From NCBI GenBank assembly GCA_017979445.1, contig CM030706.1, positions 5,435,595 to 5,499,594 of the forward strand: DNA of 64,000 bases, given 5' to 3'. Under the pieces are notes generated by a model. It did not search any database. It was not told the origin of the DNA and saw only the letters and a list, made by a program, of their open reading frames with translations. The first letter of the stretch is position 1. Each line of letters begins with the position of its first letter. This DNA is from Akebia trifoliata. Taxonomy: Eukaryota > Streptophyta > Magnoliopsida > Ranunculales > Lardizabalaceae. This document shows, one piece after another, positions 49,101-60,310 of the stretch. The position numbers and the translations under genes are program-made.

Positions 49101-50949
49101 CAATGAGATAGAACTTGAAGAGGAGGATGGTCGAAAGAGAAAGAAATTCGATCATGGTAGTCCCTGATCACATATTTGGATGATTGGCTCATATCTCATT
49201 GGTCTAATAATCCATCTTGGATCCTTGGCATTAATAACTAATTTTTCACTCTCTTCTCTAATGTAACATCAATTATGTTGGACGTGCATGTTTTTAGATA
49301 AAATTGTAGTTTTAACTTTTATGTGCCACTCATGGTAATTTAAAGACTAATGATGAAAGCATGTGGTAAATCAGACACGGCTGATGTGGTAATGTCACAA
49401 AACCACATATTGTTTTTGTGCATGTTAGGAAAAAGATTTATGGTTCTGTGCCCTTGCCACATCAACCCCATATGGTGCATTCATTAGGATTTTAATTTAA
49501 AAAATAAATTACCTTTTAACCTCCTACGATTTAGTGTAATTTTATGTCAACCATCCCTAACTAACAATTGCACTTACTTCCCTTGTTCTAGAGGGTTTTA
49601 GGGATGTTATTTTACCATTTTACTATCTTATTTTTTTTATATATGGTATTTTATCTTAATGTTCATCTAACCTCAAATAAGAAAGACTAACGCTACACCC
49701 CCACATTTTTTTTCTCACCTTTGGTGAGACTAATTCACTTGGGCTGCACGCACCCTCCAATACCCTCTCATATGTTACAGTATATAAGTAATCACATTTT
49801 TGTAAAAAGACGTGTAGAGATTCGAAGACATGACCTGGAGAGCAAATTCAATTGCTCTTTACCATCTCAACTAGCCCCAGTGAGTGATTGTTTGCTCACA
49901 TACCAACTCTGTTTAGAAATGTGGCATTGATGACATAAGTAATAATAAGAGAATTTTTCTCTCTTGTCCATGGTAAAAAATTAAAATTTCTTGATAAAAT
50001 CATCTAGTCGCATTTAAAAATATGATCCAATACAAAAGTGTCGTGGAGGGTGAAATTCTATAAATAATATAAAAAAATTTCACCATTGTACTTTAATTTT
50101 AATTTTGGGTGATCAGTAGCCAACCATTTTCAACACCACCCTTAATTAACCCATAATTACAACTATGTGAGCTTTCATGGCTTCTTAAGCATCCCAAAGT
50201 TGTTTGATAAGGTATCAGGTAAGATCTAGGACCCAACGTTGTCGCCCCAACTTACCAGCCTCAGACAACAAGGTACTCTCTTCCCGAAAACTTTGTTTTC
50301 TTTACTCTCTTCAGCCTTTCTAGTTGGAACGTGGTTTGTTTGTTTATTTGTGTGCGTGTGCATGAGAGAGAGAGAAAGGGTGAGAGAGAGAGGCTTCGGG
50401 TTCCATTGAAAATGGAATATTGTTAGAAATTAGAACAATTACAAGAAGCAAAAGAGGCGGAGAAGCTCTCTTCCTACTCCTCTTCTTCTTCAATCAAAGA
50501 TATGGGATAGCTGGAACACCCCCATTTTATCTTTTTGCAGGAGCCAAGAAATATGTCCAACTTCTTTCATGGAGAAAACAAAAATCACCAAATGGGCCTT
50601 TGAAATTTCATTGCTTTTTCCACTATTTGGTGTCAGCTTTTAGACCCAACATCAAGACTAACTAATATTTGCAAAATCCTCCTTAACTTAACAAAGATCC
50701 ACCTAACTTTGATTTTTCAGGGAAACTTTACACCTTTTTTTGTCTACTACTGTGATTTTTCTGCTATATCTACCCCACACCATGGACTTGGCTTGTAAAG
50801 AGAGGGAATAGGAAAAAACTGTTTATGAAGGATGATGGAGTAGACAATTGGATATTATGGGCAAATGGCAGTGTCAGTCTTCCTAAAATATATCTTAGAT
50901 AAAATATAGAAAAAAGGGTTTTTAATGTTTTTTCTCTTTGTTTGGAGAG
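46131..50949. other. Spacer between the WBP11-like and HIPL genes
   Basis: No gene is seen. About 46131-46600 is probably the 3' untranslated and flanking region of the WBP11-like gene. A LINE tail occupies 47633-48190. 50300-50949 is the upstream region of the HIPL gene, since it is shared with the second HIPL copy. 48200-50300 is AT-rich with short palindromes but nothing assigned. Confidence 0.55.
47633..48190 (-). pseudogene. LINE 3' end with poly(A) tail
   Basis: On the minus strand a zinc-binding motif (CPLCGRDEGFVDHTLF, about 48105-48152) is followed by W-K-E-R-N-N-type sequence near 47900-47935 and by 'LYLWSKL' near 47830-47850. The element ends in an A tract, visible as a T run at 47633-47649. 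This is the expected order and polarity of a 5'-truncated plant L1-type LINE. Confidence 0.75.
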
Positions 50950-53900
50950 ATGGGTTGTGATGGTGTTGCCATTTCTCTCCTGTTGTGTCACTTGGTGCTG
51001 CTTTCTGATCTTTCTTCTTCACTTCCCTTGTGCACCAACTCAAGTGGGTTCTTTCACATACTGTCTCTTTGATTTCATTTTTATTGATTTTTGGTATTTG
51101 TGTAGTATTTGTAATTCTTCTTGACTTGTTGGTTTACTAAGTGAGGACTTTTTCATTTTAATTTTCTCATGCACTGCCTCAAGTAGGTTTCTCTTTTTTT
51201 TTTCTTTCATTTGATATAATATATTTTTTTCAATTCTTTTGGTTAATTTATAATTTTTTATTTATTGAAATAGGGGCACCCTTTAGCACAAGGACTCCAC
51301 TGGCCTTCTGTCCTTACAATGGGAGTGTTTGTTGCGACTCGGTTGAAGATTTACAATTACAGAAACAATTTCAATTGATGAATGTTTCTGATCCTACTTG
51401 TGCTTCTATCCTCAAATCCATCCTCTGCGCGGTAAGACTTGTCTACCAATAGTAATGAGCAAAGCTACTCATGAATTTTTAAAATTTAAAATTTGCCATG
51501 AATTTATAATAATACCCTGATAGCATGATCTGATGTAGAGTCAGTTGACCTTTTTTTTTTGTTTTTTCTGTATCTCTTGGATTCTGTTTTATTTTGAAAC
51601 ATTTGGTGGGATTTTTGTGCTAATGTAAATGCAACATCTATCAGGTGCTCAGAAAAAGAATAATAATTTGTGAAGTCCAATGCCGTCTGAAGGACTCTGT
51701 TAATTGGCATTGCTGTAAATTACTTTCAAGTGTTGTATAAAGTTGTCATATAAAGTCCTTATGCATGGTCCTCTCATGAAATAGCTGATAAATATCTTAG
51801 AAACTAACCCATGATTCTAGTAATCAATGCATGACTATTCATATAGGACATGGTTAGCAGCACATAAATCTCACCTACCATGTTCAAGTTAAACATTTGT
51901 GTGAAACAACGAAGCAACAAGGACAACAAAATAGAAATCGCATACGGAAAAAATAAGGATTTAAGTGGTTCAGCAGTGTGCCTATGTCCACAGATAAAAA
52001 CAAGAACAATCATTATTTCTTTCCTTGGTTTGATAGCCCTAGAGATCTCTATTTATAAAACCGGGAGTTGCCAAACGCGTCTATCTCTGCAAAGGTAGAA
52101 ACCCCCAAAAATAGAAAAAAACCCTTAAGAAAATATTACATCATTGCCCTTTTAGTAACCCTAAAAAAATTGGTCCAAGGGATCCTCCCCCGAGCCCTTG
52201 GGACCCCTGACCCCCTACACCCCATAACTCAGTGTACTGCCAACAGAATACAAGATATTTGTACAACAATTTGTATTTTCATAAGCAAGCCTTACTGTTT
52301 CACTTATTTGGAAGTAAAACCATAAGTGGTTTACTACTACCGGAACCAAGAATCAAATAATTCTGTAGCCCTTAGCCAAAAATAAAACAAATCCTAACTA
52401 GTATTGGACTAGTACTTAGCTTTAGTGATTCACGCAATAGAATCAAGAAAACTATGTTGATCCTGACAGATATTTGATAGATACCCGAGAATTTATATGT
52501 TGATGCTAAAAATTACCACAAGACTGCTAAATACTTCACTTCTTTTCCTTGATCAATCAAGGGAATGTGCTTCACCTCTGATATCCATGCAAAGTTTTGG
52601 TGAAGGCATTGGGTTTGGATATGGTGCTTTTAAGGACTAACTAGTTCTCAAGAGACTGGTACCCAATCTTGAAGTAGTCATCATCATCCAATCGCGAGCG
52701 CACACCTGCTTTGGAATTCTGGAGGTTGGACCCAAATCCCACTAGAAACCTTGGGTTTCCCTCTTGGGCCAGTGTGTGCGCGAGAGCCCGCCCAAGAGAG
52801 AAACCCTAGCTCAAGAAGTTATTTACGAAATTTTATCCTTTCTCACCAAAACCCAAGCTTGGCCCGACGCGCGTGTGAAATGCGCAGGATGCGCGACACC
52901 AGTGCACACATGCTAAGGAATTCATCCTCTTGAGCCTGTATGTGCATGAGAGCCTGTTCATTTCCTCTCTTAGCTTTCGAGACTAATAAAAGCAACTACA
53001 TTATAAGAGTTAGTTCACAACTCATCTTTTAATTGATGTGGGGCTAAAGATAAAACTCAAAGAACTCAACTAAAGACAAAACAAGGTAAAACAAAAGACT
53101 AAGAATATTTCTATGAAAAAGGAGATGTTAAATCCATAAAACAAAACATAAAAAACTGATTTATTGTTAAAGATTTTAAAATCTCCCAACACTTTTTGTG
53201 CCACGAATCATTTGCTGAGATTTCTCAAGTATTTAGGTGATCATGCAAATTTTGCAATTGCAAATGGTTTGCAGCATACCAAGCATAGATTGTTTACCAA
53301 CCAACTACTCCAAAAGACTGATCTGTTCAAGAGGGGGAGAACTATGAATATAAGAGGGTCATGGGGCTTAACTGGGTTATGACATACACCAGAGTGGAGG
53401 AAAATATACACTCAACATAGATGGTTAATAATAATAAATTGTTTATTGTGTTTGCAAAGGAAATCTTTTAGTATTTTATTTATATTTCTGTGGGAATGAG
53501 TGATGTTATGCTGGAAGTTGTTGCCAATGGGTATCATGGTATGTCAAAGTGTTGCCCCAGTCAAGCAATTAGTTCTGTTTTGTATTCATTCTATCCATTG
53601 TATAACATTCTTATTTGCTAATTTTTTTTTATATCATGGTTTGTAGAGGTGTGATCAATTCTCGGCAGAGCTATTTACAATCAAATCTACACCTAGGACC
53701 GTTCCTGTTTTATGCAACTCCACTGTTTCGTCGGACTCAACCCAATCCAACCGTTCAGGCAATGATTTTTGTGCAGTAGTTTGGGATGCATGCCAAAAAA
53801 TTTCTATATTGAATTCGCCATTTTGCCCTTCATTGCTAGGCAGGGCTGGCATGCCGGTTAATTCCTCTTTATCCAGATTGATCAACTTATGGCCGTCAAA

Positions 53901-55155
53901 CACTGTTTTTTGTGAAGCATTTGGTGGACCTTCTTTTGATGGCTCTGTATGTTTTGATGGTGAGCCAGTTTCATTAAATAGTACTGAAACGCCACAACCT
54001 CCAAATGGTCTCTGCCTTGAGAAAATTGGGAATAGATCATACCTTACTATGGTTGCTCATCCTGATGGGTCCGATCGGGTCTTCTTGTCTAACCAAAAAG
54101 GACAGATATGGTTGGCAACTGTCCCTGAAGAGGGATCTGGAGGAACATTGGGTCTCGATGAATCCAATACCTTTCTAGATTTAACGGATGAAGTGCATTT
54201 TGATGTTCTATTTGGGATGATGGGAATGGCATTTCATCCCAATTTTGCACGTAATGGCCGCTTCTTTGTTTCATATAATTGTGATAAAGTCCAATCGGCA
54301 CAATGTTCAGGAAGATGTTCTTGTAATTCCGATGCGAACTGTGATCCTTCAAAGCTTGGTCCTGATAATGGAGGCCAACCATGCCAATATCATAGTGTTA
54401 TTGCGGAGTTTACAACTAATGGTACTGCAACACATGATTCCTTGGTACACATCAATCCACTTATGGAATATCTGGGACAATTCTCATTAAGAGATTTAAA
54501 ATTAATTCTATCTAATTTTTTATTTATTTAATTTTTTTCAGAAAACAAGTGCTTGTCCATTAGAGGTGAGAAGGATATTTACTATCGGCCTTCCATTTAC
54601 GAGCCATCATGCTGGGCAGATTCTCTTTGGACCTAAAGATGGGTACTTATACTATATGATTGGAGATGGTGGAAGGAGAGGCGATCCTTACAATTTTTCC
54701 CAAAATAAGAAATCCTTGCTTGGAAAGATTTTGAGGTTTGACGTAGACAACATACCAAGTGAGTCCAAGGACTGAACCATCTTTATGGTGGAGTTTATTG
54801 TTGTTCTTGTTGTTAGAATACGACTTGGTTTCCGAAAATCCAAGTCACAGATAAGCACATGGGTATTGCATCGATTCAGGGGCGGAGCCAGGATTTTGCC
54901 CATGTGGGGGCAACCAAGAGTAGAAATTTTTTTGTGGGGGCAACTAAGAGTGAAAAAATATATTTGTGGGGGCAGCTAAGAGTGCAATTTTTTGTGTGGG
55001 GGCAATAGTAGCAGATTTTTTTATCCGCAGACCGCAGCTAAAATCTGTTGCAATAGCTCGCTATTCCATAGACTTTGAAAATTCTTGTGGGGGCAAGTGC
55101 CTCCACAGCCCCCACTCTAAATCCACCCTTGCATCCATTATATCGACACCATCCT

Positions 55156-55209
<54 letters not shown>

Positions 55210-58200
55210 TTTTAAGTTGAGTTTTCTTGATTTTTTAATTTTTTTAATTTACTTTTTTCAGTTTACATCATAACAAAAATAATGAAATTTGCAAGTATTG
55301 CACGGTTTGTTGACAAGATAGTGAAAATTGCTAAGAAAATAACCAATATTAGAATAGAAAATATGGAAAACGTAATGTAGAAATATACTTGCCTTTGGAA
55401 AGGCATCATCAAGGAAGGCAAAGGGAATAGATTAAGATTTTGGGAGGATTGATGGTGTGGTGATTCTCCCTTGTCTATTCAGTTTTCAGCGGTCTTCCAC
55501 AATTAAGTCATTCTATTCATCCATAACTCCTGTTCCTTCATTTGTGTTTCCTTCAATATCAATTTGGGGTCCCAAGGTCCTATCCAAAGGTGACTTTTTT
55601 CATCTTATTAGCAACCTTGGATAGTATTCTTAATAGTGATCACCTAATACAACATGATTTTTCAATGTCCAATGTATGCTTCATTTGTAAATTCAATGGT
55701 GAGTCAGTTGATTGTTTATTGATTCATTGCTCTTTTCCAAGGAGTTGTGTCATTTTCTTTCCTTGTTCCGATCACCTTTGGTCTTTCCAAATTTCACTAA
55801 GCTTCGTTTCAAATGTGGCAGTCTAAAGCCTTTCTCAATTATGGACCCTAACTCCTTTTTTTTTTTTTTTTTGTATGCTGGGGTGAAAGGAGAAAAAGGA
55901 ATAACAGAATATTTTAAGGGAAAGAGTACTCAGTCTAGGACACCATATCGTAAGTATATTAGGCTTTTTTTTCGTGTAAGCTTTTTAAGGAATTCGGACG
56001 GCTATTATTTGAGGATTTTCTATTTAAATGGGATCACTTGTGCCTAGGCTAAGGATAGATATTGTTGACTTAAGTTGTATCAACATAGGTCTCCTCGACC
56101 CCATTTTTAATACATTAAAAAAAAAAAAAAATTAGAAGTATACTTGTAGTATCAAATATCATTTTTGGTATCGTATTTTTGGGCCTGCTGAAGTATCCAT
56201 ATATTGTATTGGTTTCCAATTAAATACTCTTAGTTCATTTATATTATTTAAGAATGTTGGATCTATGGCTCCTTCTAAAACATTTTGTTCTTTATGTTCA
56301 ATCGTTGACATGTTTCTCCAGGTTCCAGTGAAGTAATTGATCTTGATCGATGGGGGAACTATTCTATCCCAAGGGACAATCCTGCTTTTGACGATAAGGA
56401 ATTGCAACCTGAAATTTGGGCCCTAGGGTTGAGAAACCCTCGGCGTTGTAGTTTTGATTCTGAAAGGCCTTCCTATTTTCTCTGTGGAGACATTGGCCAG
56501 GTTTGAAATTATTATGCTATAGCTTTTTTCATTCAACGGGGGGCACTTGTACTAGTGGCTCATTGATCCTTCTGATGACTTCAACTGTCTAATGAATAGG
56601 CAATACTTTTGAACAATCTAACAAATATGCCGAACTATTTGTTTTCTTGCATATATTAGAAGAAAAAAAACTCTCCTTTTCTCCTCGTCTATTCAAATTC
56701 AATATGCTATATATATATTGGTTCCTCTAGATATATGCTATTATAAATTTCTATATATATGTATATATGGGTTGGGATCCATTGACTCATGAAGAATGAC
56801 TCGTGGAAAAAAATACATGATCCCAACGTGTAAACATAAAATCTAATAGTTGAGATTTATCCTTGATATAATTATCCTTGAGATTTGTGTTATTTGGATA
56901 TATACAAATCCCTACTGTTGGATTTCATTTTTACGCGGTTGAGACCATGTGTTTTCTCATTGTTGTGCGGAAGTGTAAGATGAGTAAAGATAAAATAACA
57001 AAAACCAACACACAAGATTTAAGTGGTTCGGCAAATTGCCTACGTCCATGGAGGAGAGAGGGAAAAATCTACTATCAACGATTAAGATTACAAGCTCTCT
57101 GTCCACTGCCGCAAGGAAAGAGCAAAAACATAAAGAAACCCTACTCGAAAATACAATATGTACCCAAATTTTTTTGCCTCGGGGGGCGCTACCCCCTTTG
57201 GGCCAAGCCCACTTCGCATCGGGAAAGGTCCCTTTTGATACTGCCTTGCCTCTTGAAGTCCAAGCCCAATAAGAATACTAGACACCTCACAACACTCATG
57301 AATCATTCTTCATGAGTCATCGGAACCCGACCCTATATATATGTATATTCTGGTAACAAGAATGTATTTGGTATATTATATAATTATACCAATGTTTCAG
57401 CACTTTGGACTAATCCAACCAGTCTTTCTTGCACAATGGATGGAGCCACTTGTTTATCTCTCCATCGTATCAAATTAGCTAAAGGTGTGCATTCATGAAC
57501 CATGCTAAAGTTTCAATCAAGTCCTGCCAATATCCACGCCAGGAGATTCAGAACATAATTCCAGTAGCCCAAACAATATGTCCGAATAGGAATATCCACG
57601 TCCAGATCGATAAAACTATTCATACCGAAAGGGTTACATCCATTCCTTATCACCACCTGAAATTGAATCCTGTGCCTAATGGCTAGCTAGATCTCTCCAC
57701 CGAAAGGTTTCTTAAGAAAATTTAGTATCACCACTGTTGAAGTCATTGTACATCGATGGGAGTGTTTGCTACTGCAAGCTTTCCTTAAGGATTCAATTTT
57801 CCTCGTTGTCAAATTTTGTCAAGGCTTACAATTATTAGCCTTGTAGGAGCAATATGAAGAGGTTGATATAATCACTAAGGGTGGAAACTATGGATGGAGT
57901 GTTTACGAAGGCTACACTCTTTACAAGTCTTCAGAGGCTCTTGGAGGAAATACATCCGCCGATAACACAAATGCCATCTTCCCCATAATGGGATACAACC
58001 ACTCTGATGTAAATAAGAAAGAAGGGTCCGCTGCGATTACAGGTGGTTATTTCTATCGGTCCACGACTGATCCATGTATGTATGGAAGGTGAGTGAGTTG
58101 GGCTCTAATCTATTTTGTATAGAGACTTGAATCAACTTGTTAATGATCCTATTAATAAATGGAATTCCAGGTATGTGTATGCAGATTTGTTTGCTCAAGC

Positions 58201-58597
58201 CATGTGGGCAGCTAACGAGAACCCCGTAAACAGTGGGAATTTCACTTCTACTAAGATTCCGTTCAGTTGTGCATCTGACTCACCAATTCATTGTGACTCA
58301 TTATCGGGAAGTCCTCTCCCTTCTTTGGGTTACATTAACTCATTTGGTGAGGATAACAGGAAAGATATTTTTCTTTTAACTACTAGTGGTGTATACAGAA
58401 TAGTCCGTCCAAGTCGCTGCAATTACAAGTGCTCTAAGGAAAATGTTACGGGTCTTGGGAGCCGAGGTCCCAACTCTTTCCCTTCATCAGGGATTCGATT
58501 GGGGGCCCTACAAGAGGAGGTTTTGTTGATATCCTTTTGTTCTATGTTGCTTTTACAGGTTTTGTCTTTGTTATGTAGAGAGGAGATCGTGTTATAG
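50950..58597 (+). CDS. HIPL1: HIPL1-like protein (hedgehog-interacting-protein-like, GSDH domain)
   Basis: Seven exons: 50950-51043, 51274-51431, 53647-54444, 54542-54758, 56322-56500, 57847-58088, 58171-58597. They give 704 residues, close to Arabidopsis HIPL1, with every junction in phase. Residues 1-24 are a signal peptide. A Cys-rich N-terminal domain with many N-glycosylation sites follows. From about residue 203 to 630 lies a glucose/sorbosone-dehydrogenase-type beta-propeller with repeated [30 protein letters not shown], and YVYADLF motifs. The hydrophobic C-terminus (about 680-704) fits a GPI-anchor signal, though it ends in charged residues. The expected location is the apoplast or cell surface. 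The biochemical function of plant HIPLs is not established. Exon 6 could start three bases later (TAGGAG). Intron 2 has gained about 1.9 kb relative to copy 2. Confidence 0.92.
51890..52330 (+). repeat. LTR-like repeat, related to 56950-57310
   Basis: It shares GATTTAAGTGGTTC.GCA and TGCCTA.GTCCA with 56950-57310. The TTTAAGTGGTTCGGCAA..TGCCTACGTCCA type of motif is widespread in plant copia-like LTRs (from memory), so an LTR origin is inferred. Confidence 0.5.
52690..53110. repeat. Dispersed repeat, related to 10640-11060
   Basis: It contains CCCTCTTGGGCC, a TGTGCGCGAGAG stretch, TAATAAAAGCAACTA and AATTGATGTGGGG. The copies are gapped and diverged. Confidence 0.45.
53301..53420 (+). repeat. 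Dispersed repeat, inverse copy at 63886-64000
   Basis: GGAGAACTATGAATATAAGAGGGT, GGCTTAACTGGG.TATGACATA and AAAATATACACTCAACA match the reverse complement of 63886-64000. GAATATAAGAGGG could be an LTR TATA region. Confidence 0.75.
54877..55130. mobile_element. Small element with GTGGGGGCAA minisatellite in HIPL1-like intron 4
   Basis: It begins CAGGGGCGGAGCCAGG and ends ATCCACCCTT, roughly inverse. It is flanked by GCATCGATT (54868-54876) and GCATCCATT (55131-55139), a 9-bp duplication with one mismatch. The interior repeats GTGGGGGCAACTAAGAGT-type units about four times. A related GTGGGGGCAA-bearing piece lies at about 28145-28250. Confidence 0.7.
55158..55204. repeat. (TA)n microsatellite
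   Basis: About 23 TA dinucleotides within HIPL1-like intron 4. Confidence 0.9.
55500..55880 (+). pseudogene. LINE ORF2 C-terminal fragment in HIPL1-like intron 4
   Basis: Translation gives 'SIWGPKV', then '[20 protein letters not shown]' and '[13 protein letters not shown]'. This is the order of the zinc-binding domain after reverse transcriptase in plant LINEs (CxxC..H.L..HC). Only one frame break is evident between the first two pieces. A long T run follows at 55855-55872. Confidence 0.75.
56950..57310 (+). repeat. LTR-like repeat in HIPL1-like intron 5
   Basis: Related to 51890-52330 through GATTTAAGTGGTTCGGCAAA and TGCCTACGTCCA. Internal frames are not convincing genes. Boundaries are approximate. 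Confidence 0.5.
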
Positions 58598-58884
58598 GAA
58601 TAATGAGGTTGATGTTGTATTGGTTGGTTGAGATGTCTCAAAGTTTATGTACTCTGTAAAGTTGATTTTTCTCTCATTCACCTAGTCTATAGTCATGTAT
58701 GGTTCTTAGGAAGATTCTTAATATATATATACTTTTTTGTGTGTGTGGAGTTTTTGAGATAGTTTTTATATTGTTGAGTTGTTTACATGTGATTTGATCT
58801 AGGCCATCTGTATCTCCTCTGTAAGTCTAAATAAAAATTCTATGAGTTCTGGAGTTTTTAAAGTTATTTTTAAATATAAAGTCA

Positions 58885-59575
58885 TGTGTTTATAGAAACG
58901 TTAACCAGCTTGGTTGCTATCCTGTTCATAAATTGAAATTCAGATATTTTTTCGCAGATTTATATGGAACTGTTGTATGGGCAGGGCCTCAGGTAGGGGT
59001 GCAACTTGGTCTGGTTCAAATTGAGAACCGAACCAAACCGATGGCTTTGTCTTGGTTTGGAACAAGTTGCGGTTTGGTTCTGGGTTAAGAAAATGGAGAA
59101 CTGATCTATTTGGTTTGGTTCTTGGTTTAAGGGGTGTATATAACCCAACCAAACTGAGAACCAAACTCTTAATGACTTACTAATTTGTAGGAGTTAGGAC
59201 ATAGATTAATGATTTATTTATGGATATATTAATAACTTATTATATGTAATTTCATGTTCATTATTTATATATAATAAGAATATTGTTCTTCTAAACAGGT
59301 TTATAGGATATTGCCAACCCATGGAACCCTGGACTGAACCAAACAGACATGTATTCGGTTTGGTTCTATTAGCAGTTTGGTTCTGTTTTGATTCTTATTT
59401 AGTGTAACTGACCTATGCTGGTTCAGTTTTGATTTGGCCAAAACCGAACCAAGTTGCACCCCAACGGGGCAAGTAAAGAGAGTCAAAAAATAGCTGGGAA
59501 CTTCACTAGTGCCCAGATTCCTTTAAGTTGTGCCTGCGATTCTCCCATGCGATGTGTCTCAACATAGTTCTTGTT
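58885..59575 (+). pseudogene. Relic of a HIPL last exon, split by a MITE
   Basis: 58885-58993 matches the end of intron 6 and the start of exon 7 of the upstream HIPL gene: an acceptor-like TTCAG, then codons for FADLYGTVVWAG. After a 471-bp insertion, 59466-59570 continues the same exon (GNFTSAQIPLSCACDSPMRC), then homology fades. The rest of this gene copy is absent, and the insertion and in-frame stops make it non-functional. Confidence 0.8.
58994..59464. mobile_element. MITE inserted in the HIPL relic
   Basis: The perfect inverted ends GGGGTGCAACTTGGT (58996-59010) and ACCAAGTTGCACCCC (59448-59462) enclose GGTTC/GAACC-rich sequence. It is the same family as 16505-16923. A clear target duplication was not seen. 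Confidence 0.8.
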
Positions 59576-60310
59576 GGAGTGTTTTATGCAAGAGGAACAA
59601 AAGATTAGGTGTTATCAGTGTATCTACCTCAATTTTATTACATACAACATTTTTGAGGATATGTCCAAGTGATTTTGCGAAAGAAAGACTAAAAATACAT
59701 GAATTACGGTATTGAGAGTGTAATACTTGAATTAATAATGGTGATGATAGAATCGAATGGAGGAATAAGATTTGTTCTACAGACTCCGTTAGGCTTTGAT
59801 TATAATGGGGATGATGTTGGTGGTAACTTTGTGAGAATTATCAATTATGTCAAAAACACTATTTTCTAATCCTAATTGTTTAATTTCAATCTTTAGCATC
59901 AAAATAAATTTTTGGTAACACAAATTTAATTAATTTTTGGTAGAAAAATCAATGATTTTGTAAAATCCTATATTATCTTATCCTAATTTTTTTAATTTAA
60001 ATCTTTAATATCAAAATAAAATTTTGATAGAAAAATCAATGTTATACAACAGCTAGCACGTTTACCAATCACTCTTAGAAGATTTCTAAACCAAGATTCT
60101 CCAGATTTGTTGCTGATTTGAAATATCTTTTAATTATTATTAATTTATAAAGTAGAAGATTCAGATTGATTGTGAATAAACTATAAACATGAAAATGAAT
60201 AAAATAGATTGAAATTTTCTCTATTTTATCTTTGAGCATGAAGTGGGTCCTACTTCTTTCATGGAGGAAAAAAGCACTTTTGGGTAGAAAATGGTTTGGA
60301 CTTTGGACAC

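Larger units (their letters stand above)
51630..53545. mobile_element. Composite insertion in HIPL1-like intron 2
   Basis: The introns of the two HIPL copies align at both ends (GGTAAGACTTGTCT at the left, ACATTCTTATTTGCTA at the right). Copy 2 has 325 bases where copy 1 has 2215. The extra sequence contains an LTR-like segment (51890-52330), a repeat shared with 10640-11060 (52690-53110) and a segment shared in inverse orientation with intron 4 of copy 2 (53301-53420). It is probably several retroelement fragments. No coding frame was recognised. Confidence 0.65.

Noticed and set aside
55085..55220. Ile-Tyr repeat peptide
   Set aside because: It is the translation of a TA microsatellite.
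56878..57315. 145-residue frame in HIPL1-like intron 5
   Set aside because: It lies within an LTR-like repeat. No domain is recognisable, and the related copy at 51890-52330 does not conserve the frame.
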